DNA of 64,000 nucleotides. Origin: Parabacteroides sp. AM08-6. Lineage in GTDB: Bacteria; Bacteroidota; Bacteroidia; Bacteroidales; Tannerellaceae. The position numbers and the translations under genes are program-made. Positions within the stretch are counted from its first letter, which is position 1; every line of letters starts with the position of its first letter. Below are positions 40,146 to 50,275 of the stretch, piece after piece. The stretch lies in NCBI RefSeq assembly GCF_003473295.1, contig NZ_QRMP01000020.1, positions 1 through 64,000 on the forward strand, in the 5' to 3' direction. The notes beneath the pieces are model-generated. The model made no database searches. It saw nothing but the letters and a program-made list of their open reading frames with translations, and had not been told where the DNA came from.

Positions 40146-40178
40146 GGGGTGTGTCATTTATTTGATACACCCTTTTTT
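40146..40178 (+). terminator. terminator of the ribosomal operon
   Basis: GGGTGT (40147-40152) pairs with ACACCC (40167-40172), extended inward by TCA/TGA, followed by six T residues. It lies 27 nt after the rplQ stop and separates the operon from eno. Confidence 0.85.
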
Positions 40179-40285
40179 GTTCCGGAATGAGGATGTTTTT
40201 GAAGGAGTAAAACGTTTATCTCAACAGGAATGGTCTTTGGAAGCAATGGGAATAAACTTTTCCTTTCGGTATTTGTTATATTTAA

Positions 40286-41599
<1,314 letters not shown>

Positions 41600-41626
41600 A
41601 AAGAAAGCCGTTAATGGATAAAACGA

Positions 41627-41667
41627 ACGAGATTATTCCTGCACAAAGTGGAATAATCTCGTTTTTT
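41627..41667. terminator. terminator between eno and the TPR gene
   Basis: A 13-bp perfect stem ACGAGATTATTCC (41627-41639) / GGAATAATCTCGT (41650-41662) with T7 after it on the plus strand. On the minus strand a weaker T-rich run follows, so it may serve both convergent genes. Confidence 0.85.
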
Positions 41668-41688
41668 TATAAAAGATTTTGCGGTCGT

Positions 41689-42507
41689 TTATTTTGCCAA
41701 TTTCATTAATTCTTCTATCACTTTTTTATCATATCCCATCGCTTCCGCTTTTTTGAAGTCGATAGCAGCCCGTTCTTTTTCATATTGTGCCAGTTTAATC
41801 TTGCCTCTAAGTACGTATAGTGCGGCAGTAGGTTCACTTTCTATAAATACCTTGTTTATATCAGCCATGGCACGGGCATTCTTTCCCATCATAAAATATA
41901 AATCTGCACGTCCTTCATAAAGAATCCAATCACGAGGCATTTCACTAATTAGATAATTGAATATTTTCTCACTCTCTGTATAGTTACCCCGCATCTTTTC
42001 CAAGATAGCATGCCCTAGACGGCCCCGGACGGATTTTTCATTTATTTCCAATATCTTGTCAAAATCCTGTTCCGCCCAGATATAATTTTTGAGTTGAATA
42101 TATATCAATCCGCGGCAATAAAGAGCCTCTTGATTTTCCGGGTCAGTAATCAGCAATGTATTGTAATCCGTCAATGCTTTGTCCGTTTCTCCTAATTCCG
42201 TGTAAAGCGATGCTCGATTTTCCAGGATAGTTCTATCATTTGTATGACTGCTAAGAGCGGAAGAGTAGGAGATGAGAGCCTCCTGTAGTTTCCCTTGTCT
42301 ACGCTGGATAGTTCCCAGATTGCTGAGCAAAGCATAATTGAGCGGATTTGCTGGTTCCAGGCGCATGGCGGCTTTTAGACTTTCTTCAGCCGAAGGTAAA
42401 TCGTTTTTATCAACAAAATCATAGCTTTTTTCTATATACTCTTCGTAAGATTGCGCGAAGCCATTACCGGCAAGAAGCAAACCTATAAAAATCAAAATGC
42501 CCTTCAT
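41689..42507 (-). CDS. exported tetratricopeptide-repeat protein
   Basis: A 272-aa protein with a signal peptide (MKGILIFIGLLLAGNGFAQS) and about six to seven TPR units (for example LQEALISYSSALSSHTNDRT, KALTDYNTLLITDPENQEAL). It is predicted to be periplasmic and likely a protein-binding scaffold. It is divergent from the mscS gene and has its own TAGTTTTG -7 box (42540-42547). Confidence 0.85.
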   Translation of the reverse strand: MKGILIFIGLLLAGNGFAQSYEEYIEKSYDFVDKNDLPSAEESLKAAMRLEPANPLNYALLSNLGTIQRRQGKLQEALISYSSALSSHTNDRTILENRASLYTELGETDKALTDYNTLLITDPENQEALYCRGLIYIQLKNYIWAEQDFDKILEINEKSVRGRLGHAILEKMRGNYTESEKIFNYLISEMPRDWILYEGRADLYFMMGKNARAMADINKVFIESEPTAALYVLRGKIKLAQYEKERAAIDFKKAEAMGYDKKVIEELMKLAK

Positions 42508-42539
42508 CCTGTTTCTTTTATCTGTTATTTGATGACGTG

Positions 42540-42547
42540 CAAAACTA
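42540..42547 (-). promoter_or_regulatory. -7 box TAGTTTTG of the TPR gene
   Basis: Minus-strand TAGTTTTG matches TAnnTTTG, 33 nt before the TPR start codon. Confidence 0.5.
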
Positions 42548-42587
42548 CATAATAAATTTAGTTCTTTATCCGAATAAAAAAACTTTA

Positions 42588-42595
42588 TACCTTTG
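42588..42595 (+). promoter_or_regulatory. -7 box TACCTTTG of the mscS-like gene
   Basis: TACCTTTG matches TAnnTTTG, 73 nt before the ATG at 42669, divergent from the TPR promoter. Confidence 0.5.
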
Positions 42596-42668
42596 CTACA
42601 ATTTCTAATACTTTTTGGACTTAGGATTGTTATTTAAACAGTACGAATTTTATTAAATGTAAACAATT

Positions 42669-43508
42669 ATGATATTAGCAGCAATTGATTTTTCTCATGG
42701 GACGGAAGGTCTTTTGAGTTCCCTGATGTCGCAAGGAGCAACTCTAGGGTGGACATTGATTAAGGCATTTTTGGTTTTCATAGTCGGACGACTACTGATA
42801 AACTTGGTGAATAAACTAATTAAGAGAGTTCTGCTGAAACGAGATATAGAACCATCGGTGAAAACCTTTGTAGGAAGTCTTGTTAATGTAGTATTAACAA
42901 TCTTATTGATTATTTCCGTTGTGGGAGCATTAGGTGTTCAAACAACTTCCTTTGCAGCCTTGCTTGCCTCTGCCGGTGTGGCTGTCGGTATGGCCTTGAG
43001 TGGCAATCTGGCAAACTTTGCAGGAGGATTAATTATTTTGTTATTCAAACCTTATAAAGTTGGCGATTATATCGAAGCGCAGGGTATGGGAGGGACGATA
43101 AAAGAAATTCAAATATTTCATACTATCCTGACCACTCCGGATAATAAGGTGGTTTATATCCCGAACGGCTCGTTAAGTAGTGGAGCTGTCACTAACTTCA
43201 GCCGTCAGTCTACTCGGCGTGTAGACTGGACGTTTGGTGTAGATTACGGGGAAGATTATGATAAGGTAAGGCAGGTAATCGAAACAATATTGTCACGTGA
43301 TTCCCGTATTTTAACAGAGCCGGCCCCATTTATCGCTTTGCATGCTTTGGCCGCTAGCAGCGTAAATGTGGTAGTACGTGTCTGGGTGGAGAACGCGAAT
43401 TACTGGGATGTTTATTTCGGCATTAATCAAGCAGTTTATGAAACATTCAATGCGGAAGGTATCAACTTCCCGTTCCCGCAACTTACTGTACACCGGGCAA
43501 ATAACTAA
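42669..43508 (+). CDS. small-conductance mechanosensitive channel, MscS family
   Basis: A 279-aa channel. Three membrane segments precede the pore helix VAVGMALSGNLANFAGGLII (about 101-120) and the beta-domain start KVGDYIEAQGMGGTIKEI, then TTPDNKVVYIPNG. This matches MscS length and layout. It opens on osmotic downshift to release solutes. No partner genes are adjacent. Confidence 0.95.
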   Translation: MILAAIDFSHGTEGLLSSLMSQGATLGWTLIKAFLVFIVGRLLINLVNKLIKRVLLKRDIEPSVKTFVGSLVNVVLTILLIISVVGALGVQTTSFAALLASAGVAVGMALSGNLANFAGGLIILLFKPYKVGDYIEAQGMGGTIKEIQIFHTILTTPDNKVVYIPNGSLSSGAVTNFSRQSTRRVDWTFGVDYGEDYDKVRQVIETILSRDSRILTEPAPFIALHALAASSVNVVVRVWVENANYWDVYFGINQAVYETFNAEGINFPFPQLTVHRANN

Positions 43509-43604
43509 TTTGTCCTAGAACTGAACGTTTTTGTTCAATAATCATAAGGTTTGGTTAGGAGTCTGTTTCTGACGAGCGATTTTGAACAAAAAGATTTATC
43601 TTTG

Positions 43605-43749
43605 TCGTACTAATATGAACTTATTAGAACAATACCTCAGATAATATTAAGACAAGATATTTTGAGCTTTATTTCATTACTTTGGTATTATTATTTGATT
43701 ATAAAAGAGAAGTAATTTGAAGCCCGCTGTAAAAGGCGGGCTTTTTTTT
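43605..43749 (+). ncRNA. candidate small RNA
   Basis: About 140 nt between an exact -7 box (TATCTTTG, 43597-43604) and a strong intrinsic terminator, with only a 9-codon frame inside. The -33 element is poor, so the same terminator could instead end the mscS transcript. No known RNA family was recognised. Confidence 0.3.
43721..43749 (+). terminator. strong intrinsic terminator
   Basis: AGCCCGC (43721-43727) pairs with GCGGGCT (43736-43742), loop TGTAAAAG, followed by eight T residues. Confidence 0.85.
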
Positions 43750-43844
43750 ATGGAGTTGGTATGGATATCCGCCCCTTTTGTACAGTATGTTCTATGCTAA
43801 GTATCTTTAACCCTTGGAAGAGCAAGAATAATCCCAAACTTTTT

Positions 43845-43852
43845 TATCTTTG
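43845..43852 (+). promoter_or_regulatory. -7 box TATCTTTG of the large secreted protein gene
   Basis: TATCTTTG matches TAnnTTTG, 37 nt before the ATG at 43890. A TTG at 43814-43816 is 28 nt away, longer than usual. Confidence 0.5.
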
Positions 43853-43889
43853 TCCTTGTTAAACAAATGATAATGATAAACAATCGCAT

Positions 43890-46400
43890 ATGAATAAAAA
43901 ATGTACTTTTTTGGCTACGGCCTTTTTGACAGTAGGGACATTTATGGCGCATGCAACGGATGTTGCACCGGAACAATGGACTGCTGGAAATTACTATTAT
44001 CTGCAAGCAGAAGGCGACAAATGCTTGTCTTTAGCTGGAAATAAGGCAGACTCCGTTATCGTAAAAGAAATTACCCCCGAATCAAATAAAGCTTCCCGCG
44101 ACTCCGCTTTGTGGGAAATAACAGAGGTTGGAACAGAAACTGCCACTGTTGTTTATCAGATTAAGAACAAGAAAACAAAGCAAGTTTTATCTTTCCCCGC
44201 TTCTGCTACCACTCCGGTATTGGGAGACGGCATAAATAAATGGGCTATTAGTGGTGGTAAGATTAGTGCAAATGGTGGCAAGATGGTTATTGGTATTGGC
44301 GCTAATGGTGCCGTAACCTTCAATACTGAAGGTACCTCTTTCTCGGTTGAAAAGCCGAATACAATGATTATGTCTCCGCAAGATTTAGGTGGAGGCTTTA
44401 GTGTTTTTCAATTGAAGTTTGGAGGAGATTACCAAGGAGCAGACTTGTTTGCAGATAAAGATTTGATTGCGACATCTGTAAGCGGTGATAAAAACTTTAT
44501 GACTCTGCAAGTAAAAGACGATGAGTCTTTTCCGAACGGAGTAAAGAAGTATTTGGGCGTTGATACTTTAAAGACAGAAATAAATGATGCCTTAGATGTT
44601 TTTGGCGCTAAATTCGCATTAGACTCCACGCGGACTGTTGTCCGTCCGAATGGACGTTGCCAGCATTTTAAGTTTGTGATTGATTTGCAGAATGATTCCT
44701 TATCGATGTTTGTGGCAGGAGCTCCTGATGTAAATGGCGATTTAAGTGTCGATGCTGAAGGTGATACCGTTTGTATTGTTTACGCACAAGTTGCGGATAC
44801 AAAGGTCTTGACTGTATCTAAATTTGACGGAGAGAAAGGACAAGTAAAGCAAGGCTTTGTTCCTCTAATTACAGTATCGAGAGGTACGCCTGCCACTATT
44901 TCAAGCGGAACAGGAGTTTACTTCTTAAAAAATGCCGGAACTGGTGCAAATGCTGGTAAATACTATATAGCACAAAGTGAATTTATGGGAGGCGACAGTG
45001 TTCCTTCTGTGAATAAGTCAAGAGGTCAATGGTATATCAAAGAAGATAATGGTAAATATTCAATAGTCGACCGTCAATCCGGTTCTTATTTCACAGATAC
45101 TAAGGATGCTATCGAAATATTTGCTGTTCAGGGCATGGAGAATACTTATCTTTTCGGTAACGACTCGGTAACGATTTTGAAGCAAGTAGTTAATCTGGAC
45201 GACAAGTATTTAGGTTCCATGTATTTTACGGCTCAGGAATTGAATGATAAGGCCTTTGTGTTGAATATCATTCCGGGAGCTTCCGGTGTGAGTCTGCAAT
45301 ATGCATCGATAGCGGATTCTATATTGAGAGGAAGTGACGATAAGGATATAGCGGCCATCTTCAAGCTTATACCAAGTGATACTCTACTTGTGGGCGGTGC
45401 TACTGCATTAGACGACTATTTGTATGTTATTTCTTATAAGTTGAGAGGTGCATTCAATCTTGATACAGTTTCATATGTAGCAGATAAAAATATATTGAAA
45501 TTGTCGGACTACCTACCTGCCACGTCGTTTGCATTCATCTCTGACGCATCCGGCGAAAAGTATTCGATGGTTATAGCCGATAATAAAGACTTGGGCAGCG
45601 GAAATGTATCTATGAACTTCAATACCGCAAACCTTGAAATGACAGATAAAGAAGCATACGTAGCCCTTGAAGCGGTTGAAGCTCCGGAATACGCATCCTT
45701 TGCTGATGCTCACAAACGTCTGGTATTGAATAATAATTCATTGGTAATGAATCCTTATACCTTCTTCGCCGAGTTCAAGAAAGAAGGAAATGAGATTACG
45801 AAAGCCGGATATGAAGAAGAGAACTTCAGTCTTTGGGTTGAACAGGATAAGAATGTAGATGGAAAGCAACTGTACTTTATATCTTCCGGAATGAAGAATG
45901 GAACGAATGCTGATAAGGCCCGTTATTATTTGTCTGCAAAAGATACATTGGGCGGCCGTGCCATGTTCCTTGACGAAACGGTAAAGACAATGAAAGACAG
46001 TCCTGCCTTATTTGCATTTAAGACTGCCGAGCAGGGCGGTTATTATTTGGAAAACCAAAGTGAGTTGGCTAAAACGACCGGAGGCAAGCCTTATCTTGGT
46101 GTGGTTAACGGTTTTGCTACTATGCAGTCTAAGTTGGACGATGCCGTATTTACGGTCGAAAACGCTCCGGCTCCTACCGCAAACGAAGAAGTCAGCGTCT
46201 CTGAAGTTCAGGTTTTGAGTAAGGACGGTGAAGTGATTGTCGCAAATGCCGCCGGCAAAAAGATAACATTGTCCAGTATTCTGGGACAGACAATCGATAC
46301 CCGCAGAGCAAGCTCGGACTACTTCTCTATTCCGGTTTCTACTGGTATCGTCCTTGTTACGGTTGAAGGCAATAAAACCTATAAGGTCGTTGTTAAATAA
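43890..46400 (+). CDS. large secreted protein with C-terminal sorting-like domain (DUF6383-like)
   Basis: An 836-aa exported protein. The signal peptide ends near FMAHA. The body is rich in beta-strand and has repeated lectin-like units (YYYLQAEGDKCLSLAGNK at the start, with variants such as GKYYIAQSE and GSYFTDTKDAIEIF). The last 70 residues (VSEVQVLSKDGEVIVANAAG, then VSTGIVLVTVEGNKTYKVVV) resemble type IX secretion C-terminal domains and the DUF6383 domain known from Parabacteroides. It is probably on the cell surface. Ligand unknown. The domain names are from memory. Confidence 0.75.
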   Translation: MNKKCTFLATAFLTVGTFMAHATDVAPEQWTAGNYYYLQAEGDKCLSLAGNKADSVIVKEITPESNKASRDSALWEITEVGTETATVVYQIKNKKTKQVLSFPASATTPVLGDGINKWAISGGKISANGGKMVIGIGANGAVTFNTEGTSFSVEKPNTMIMSPQDLGGGFSVFQLKFGGDYQGADLFADKDLIATSVSGDKNFMTLQVKDDESFPNGVKKYLGVDTLKTEINDALDVFGAKFALDSTRTVVRPNGRCQHFKFVIDLQNDSLSMFVAGAPDVNGDLSVDAEGDTVCIVYAQVADTKVLTVSKFDGEKGQVKQGFVPLITVSRGTPATISSGTGVYFLKNAGTGANAGKYYIAQSEFMGGDSVPSVNKSRGQWYIKEDNGKYSIVDRQSGSYFTDTKDAIEIFAVQGMENTYLFGNDSVTILKQVVNLDDKYLGSMYFTAQELNDKAFVLNIIPGASGVSLQYASIADSILRGSDDKDIAAIFKLIPSDTLLVGGATALDDYLYVISYKLRGAFNLDTVSYVADKNILKLSDYLPATSFAFISDASGEKYSMVIADNKDLGSGNVSMNFNTANLEMTDKEAYVALEAVEAPEYASFADAHKRLVLNNNSLVMNPYTFFAEFKKEGNEITKAGYEEENFSLWVEQDKNVDGKQLYFISSGMKNGTNADKARYYLSAKDTLGGRAMFLDETVKTMKDSPALFAFKTAEQGGYYLENQSELAKTTGGKPYLGVVNGFATMQSKLDDAVFTVENAPAPTANEEVSVSEVQVLSKDGEVIVANAAGKKITLSSILGQTIDTRRASSDYFSIPVSTGIVLVTVEGNKTYKVVVK

Positions 46401-46417
46401 GATTGTTTCAAAGCAGT

Positions 46418-46446
46418 AAAAGCGGAACCTCGTTTTCCGCTTTTAT
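46418..46446 (+). terminator. terminator of the large secreted protein gene
   Basis: AAAAGCGGAA (46418-46427) pairs with TTCCGCTTTT (46435-46444), 18 nt after the stop codon. Confidence 0.75.
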
Positions 46447-46452
46447 TCCCAA

Positions 46453-46493
46453 ATAGAAGGGCGGCTTCATCACATGAGGCCGCCCTTCCTATT
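46453..46493. terminator. strong GC-rich hairpin between convergent genes
   Basis: AAGGGCGGC (46457-46465) pairs with GCCGCCCTT (46479-46487), with an inner TCA/TGA. It lies between two gene ends, 25 nt from the minus-strand stop at 46518. The T-run is weak on both strands, so it may be a transcript-stabilising or bidirectional stop element. Confidence 0.55.
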
Positions 46494-46517
46494 TATACTA
46501 TACTCCGGAATTATTCT

Positions 46518-47348
46518 TTATTCCTCTTTCTCCAATTTACTTTTCAGGTAAGCAATCTTTTTGATAGACTTATCTTTCTCCTTTGTCATCTTGTTGATGT
46601 CATTCAGCACGATAGCCAGATTGTAAGTAGCAGCGATAGCTTTCTTTTCGGAATCTGCCAAATAGAGGATATAAGGTTTACCCCCCGTGTACTCTACTTT
46701 GATGCGTTCATTCTGATTGTTGTAAATAAAATCGGCAGCATCTTTACAATTCTCACCTTTGTAGGTAACAACTTCCGTTATGTTTCCCATGTCTTTAAAA
46801 CGGTAATTCAGACCACCGTCATAAGGGATGGAAGGGGTTTCTACAAAAAGGTCGTTGGGGGTGCTGAGTTTGATACCGGTATGGTTGATAGGCTTACCGC
46901 CGAAGTAAACACTTGCCAGATACATTTCGCCCGTTTCGTCCACGCCCGAGCGGACGTAGCAACGTTGGATGTTACGCTCGATAGTCTGGAGTTTGGAAAC
47001 ATACCGGCCTATTTCGTCGTAAACCGAATCTTTTTCGAAGACGAAACCTTTTTGCAGTTCCTTCATCTCTTCCTGTTTGATAGGGAGAAGACTATCGCAG
47101 AAGGCAATATTGCGTTCCGCTTCTTTCATCTCGATTTGCCGCATCAAGGTTAGCCCCGCTTTCAGGACTTTTATTTCTTTCGGATACAAAGCGCGAATAC
47201 TGTCTAATTGACTTTTTGCGGCAGAATATTCCTTTTGTTCGAACAAGGTCTTTGCCTGGTCGAAACGAGCTTGCGCTTTCTTTCCGCTACTGTTGCAACC
47301 TGTCAGTGTGACGGCAACAAGAGCTATGCAGATAGCAGACTTTTTCAT
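46518..47348 (-). CDS. lipoprotein with helical repeat region
   Basis: A 276-aa lipoprotein: signal peptide then lipobox LTGC at about residues 15-18, followed by NSSGKK. An N-terminal TPR-like or coiled-coil region (RFDQAKTLFEQKEYSAAKSQ) and a C-terminal coiled coil (KEKDKSIKKIAYLKSKLEKE) flank a beta-rich middle. Function is not recognised. The ATG at 47348 is preferred because an upstream TATCTTTG (47382-47389) predicts transcript start after an alternative ATG at 47384. Confidence 0.78.
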   Translation of the reverse strand: MKKSAICIALVAVTLTGCNSSGKKAQARFDQAKTLFEQKEYSAAKSQLDSIRALYPKEIKVLKAGLTLMRQIEMKEAERNIAFCDSLLPIKQEEMKELQKGFVFEKDSVYDEIGRYVSKLQTIERNIQRCYVRSGVDETGEMYLASVYFGGKPINHTGIKLSTPNDLFVETPSIPYDGGLNYRFKDMGNITEVVTYKGENCKDAADFIYNNQNERIKVEYTGGKPYILYLADSEKKAIAATYNLAIVLNDINKMTKEKDKSIKKIAYLKSKLEKEE

Positions 47349-47381
47349 TCCGGTAATTCTTTGTTTTACTTTTTTCCGATA

Positions 47382-47389
47382 CAAAGATA
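47382..47389 (-). promoter_or_regulatory. -7 box TATCTTTG, flanked by an inverted repeat
   Basis: Minus-strand TATCTTTG lies 34 nt before the ATG at 47348. TTTTTCC and GGAAAAA (about 47371-47377 and 47391-47397) flank it symmetrically, a possible operator. Confidence 0.5.
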
Positions 47390-47509
47390 TTGGAAAAAGA
47401 CCGAATTAGCATCACAGGAAGAATTTAATTCGTTTTACCGGTAAATAAGAACCTCTTTTATATCTGTCTGATTGATAGAATTGAATGAGTAAATGACTGT
47501 AGATAATGA

Positions 47510-48523
47510 TTATTCCTTTTTCTTGCCCAACTTTTTAATGTCCTGTTCCAATTCTTTTATGCTCTCCAAATGTTCCAGCTGCCTTTGGATTTCTTTATAT
47601 TTATCATACTCATTAGTCGCTTTTTGTAAAGCAAGTTTATGGGAGATAGAGCCGGCATGTTCCAATATGTTTTTATCATTCATAGTTAGCACCTGCTTTA
47701 GTTTCTCAATCCAATCTCTCATATACATTGGTTTATGTTGTACTGCCTGAGTTTCAGCATAAGCCAAGAATTGCTCCACTATTAGTTTTAAAAGTCCTAT
47801 TTCCTCTTCGTTCAAATAATTCTTCCCGATTTCAATATCCGTTTTACGAACCTTGTTAGGCAAAGATGTGGATGTCAAGCCCATTTGGGGCAGTGCGGCA
47901 TTTGCCCGGTAGTAAATCAATTCAGCGGCAGTTTTTCCACTTACTGCCCAAAGAAGTTTGTTTTGTACCTCTTTGTAGAAAGCAAGCGTCATCTCATCGG
48001 AGGGGTCATAGTCTATACTAGTAGCGTAGATATCTTTGATTTGCTGGTAGAATACTCTTTCCGATAAACGAATCTCCCGAATTCTGTCTAATAGTTCCCT
48101 GAAGTAGTTCATGGAAGAACCGGTCTTGAATCGTTCTTCGTTCAAAGTAAAGCCTTTAACGATATATTCCCGTAAACGTTGAGTTGCCCAAATACGGAAT
48201 TGCGTACCCTGCAAAGATTTTACCCGGTAACCGACTGAGATAATGACATCAAGGTTATAGAAATTCACTTCATGGCTTTGTGTCTTATCCTCTATTGCTC
48301 CATGCTGAGTGGTTGTTCGGAATTTCCGGACAACCATATCTTCATTTAACTCTCCTTCTTCGAATATGTTTTTAATATGCTCACTAATAGTTGATTTGGC
48401 TTTCCCGAATAATGAACTAATTTGAGCCTGCGTCAGCCAAACAGTTTCTTCCGTGAACAGCACATCTACTTTGATTGTGCCGTCTTGAGATTGATATATA
48501 ATGATTTCATCTTTTTGTTCCAT
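47510..48523 (-). CDS. RhuM-family protein
   Basis: A 337-aa protein matching the virulence-associated RhuM family. The N-terminal VWLTQAQISSLFGKAKSTIS is a KilA-N or helix-turn-helix-like part, followed by NFYNLDVIISVGYRVKSLQG and FRIWATQRLREYIVKGFTLN, the family hallmark. C-terminal part helical with a Lys-rich tail. RhuM proteins occur sporadically on mobile islands, often near toxin-antitoxin or defence genes; their activity is unknown. No partner is adjacent, so it is a solitary cargo gene between housekeeping genes. Confidence 0.9.
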   Translation of the reverse strand: MEQKDEIIIYQSQDGTIKVDVLFTEETVWLTQAQISSLFGKAKSTISEHIKNIFEEGELNEDMVVRKFRTTTQHGAIEDKTQSHEVNFYNLDVIISVGYRVKSLQGTQFRIWATQRLREYIVKGFTLNEERFKTGSSMNYFRELLDRIREIRLSERVFYQQIKDIYATSIDYDPSDEMTLAFYKEVQNKLLWAVSGKTAAELIYYRANAALPQMGLTSTSLPNKVRKTDIEIGKNYLNEEEIGLLKLIVEQFLAYAETQAVQHKPMYMRDWIEKLKQVLTMNDKNILEHAGSISHKLALQKATNEYDKYKEIQRQLEHLESIKELEQDIKKLGKKKE

Positions 48524-48601
48524 AATCGATATTGTTCCTGCATTTGCTTCTTAGCTATAAGCCTCAGATTTCTTCACTGCCTGTTACTTACAAGATACAT
48601 A

Positions 48602-48609
48602 CAAATATA
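48602..48609 (-). promoter_or_regulatory. -7 box TATATTTG of the RhuM gene
   Basis: Minus-strand TATATTTG lies about 79 nt before the ATG, in an AT-rich region. Confidence 0.45.
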
Positions 48610-48751
48610 TAGTTTCTATTTTGATAAAATAAATGATTTCTTTTATTTCTTTTTCACGAAGAGATACCAAGCACCCCTTTTCATGTGCAGATGCTATTTT
48701 GTATGGGTTGGTAAGTTTCATCATTCTGCTCTGTCTTTCGGTTTTATTCCT

Positions 48752-48759
48752 TATCTTTG
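48752..48759 (+). promoter_or_regulatory. -7 box TATCTTTG of the CCA gene
   Basis: TATCTTTG lies 62 nt before the ATG at 48822. Confidence 0.5.
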
Positions 48760-48821
48760 CTCTCCGATTTACCGGGAAGTAAGATAGGGGAAGTTTCCCC
48801 GTGTTCCCCAATGATAATTAT

Positions 48822-50252
48822 ATGTATATAGAGGAAGAAGATATATTGAAACATATTTCGGCAAAACCTTTTCGGTTGGTATCCGAGGCGGCGGACGAAT
48901 TGAATGTGGAGGCTTATGTGATAGGAGGATATGTGCGGGATATATTTCTGCGACGTCCTTCGAAAGATATAGATGTTGTTGCGGTAGGAAGTGGCATCGA
49001 ACTGGCTAAAGCTGTTGCGAAAAAGCTGGGACGCGGTACACACCTTTCTGTTTTTAAGAATTTCGGAACGGCACAAGTGAAGGCCGGAGATGTGGAGCTT
49101 GAGTTTGTTGGCGCCCGCAAGGAATCATATACGCACGACAGCCGCAAGCCTGTTGTGGAAGACGGGACTCTCGAGGATGACCAGAACCGTCGCGACTTCA
49201 CTATCAATGCCTTGGCACTTTGCCTGAACAAAGACCGTTACGGCGAACTGGTCGACCCTTTCGGCGGATTGGACGACATGGATAACCTCCTGATACGTAC
49301 CCCGCTCGACCCCGATATCACCTTTAGCGACGACCCGCTCCGCATGATGCGTGCCGTCCGTTTTGCTTCCCAGCTGGGTTTCTATATCGACCCCGACACT
49401 TTTGAGGCCATCGAGCGAAATAAAGAGCGCATCTCTATCATTTCGAAAGAACGTATAGTGGACGAATTGAATAAGATTGTCATGTCTCCCAAACCTTCTG
49501 TCGGTTTCGACCTGCTGGACCGTTGCGGCTTGTTGCCTCTAATCTTCCCGGAACTTTGCGCCCTGAAAGGGGTGGAGACGAAGGAGGGCATTGGCCATAA
49601 GGACAACTTCGCACATACCTTGATGGTACTCGACCGACTGAGTAAGACAACCGACAACCTATGGCTGCGCTGGAGTGCCGTTTTCCACGATATTGCCAAG
49701 CCTGCGACCAAACGTTTCGACACGCGTCTGGGCTGGACTTTCCATAATCATAATTTCATCGGCGAGAAGATGATACCCGGTATTTTCAGGAAGATGAAAC
49801 TGCCGATGAACGAAAAGATGAAATATGTCCAGAAGATGGTCAGCCTTCACATGCGCCCGATTGTGCTGGCAGATGAGGATGTCACCGACTCTGCCATCCG
49901 CCGTCTCCTGTTTGATGCCGGCGACGATATAGACGACTTGATGAAACTTTGCGAAGCCGACATCACCAGCAAGAACCCTGATAAGGTGCGTCGTTTCCTG
50001 AATAATTTCCGTCTGGTACGGGAAAAACTGGCCGAGATAGAAGAAAAAGACCGGGTCCGGAATTTCCAACCGCCTGTCAGTGGAGAAGAAATCATGGAGA
50101 CATTCGGCTTGTCCCCATCCCGTCCTGTCGGTGTTTTGAAGGATGCCATCAAGAACGCCATTCTGGACGGCGTTATCCCGAATGAGTATGAAGCTGCCCA
50201 TCGGTTCATGCTTCAGCGGGCGGAAAAGATGGGCTTAAAACCGAAAGCCTGA
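48822..50252 (+). CDS. CCA-adding tRNA nucleotidyltransferase with HD domain
   Basis: A 476-aa enzyme of the class II polymerase beta-like family that adds or repairs the tRNA 3' CCA end. The nucleotidyltransferase motif is [19 protein letters not shown], the metal Asp pair is DID, and [11 protein letters not shown] follows. A C-terminal HD domain reads [13 protein letters not shown], typical of Bacteroidetes and Gram-negative forms with phosphohydrolase activity. The ATG at 48822 is used in preference to a GTG seven codons upstream. Confidence 0.92.
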   Translation: MYIEEEDILKHISAKPFRLVSEAADELNVEAYVIGGYVRDIFLRRPSKDIDVVAVGSGIELAKAVAKKLGRGTHLSVFKNFGTAQVKAGDVELEFVGARKESYTHDSRKPVVEDGTLEDDQNRRDFTINALALCLNKDRYGELVDPFGGLDDMDNLLIRTPLDPDITFSDDPLRMMRAVRFASQLGFYIDPDTFEAIERNKERISIISKERIVDELNKIVMSPKPSVGFDLLDRCGLLPLIFPELCALKGVETKEGIGHKDNFAHTLMVLDRLSKTTDNLWLRWSAVFHDIAKPATKRFDTRLGWTFHNHNFIGEKMIPGIFRKMKLPMNEKMKYVQKMVSLHMRPIVLADEDVTDSAIRRLLFDAGDDIDDLMKLCEADITSKNPDKVRRFLNNFRLVREKLAEIEEKDRVRNFQPPVSGEEIMETFGLSPSRPVGVLKDAIKNAILDGVIPNEYEAAHRFMLQRAEKMGLKPKA

Positions 50253-50275
50253 TTGCAACAGCCTGTGCCGCTGTG

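Larger units (their letters stand above)
43509..43889. other. intergenic region with promoter boxes and a terminator
   Basis: 381 bp without a normal gene. It contains a TATCTTTG box at 43597-43604, a strong terminator at 43721-43749 and a second TATCTTTG at 43845-43852 before the large secreted protein. The stretch 43605-43749 is a candidate small RNA. Confidence 0.6.
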
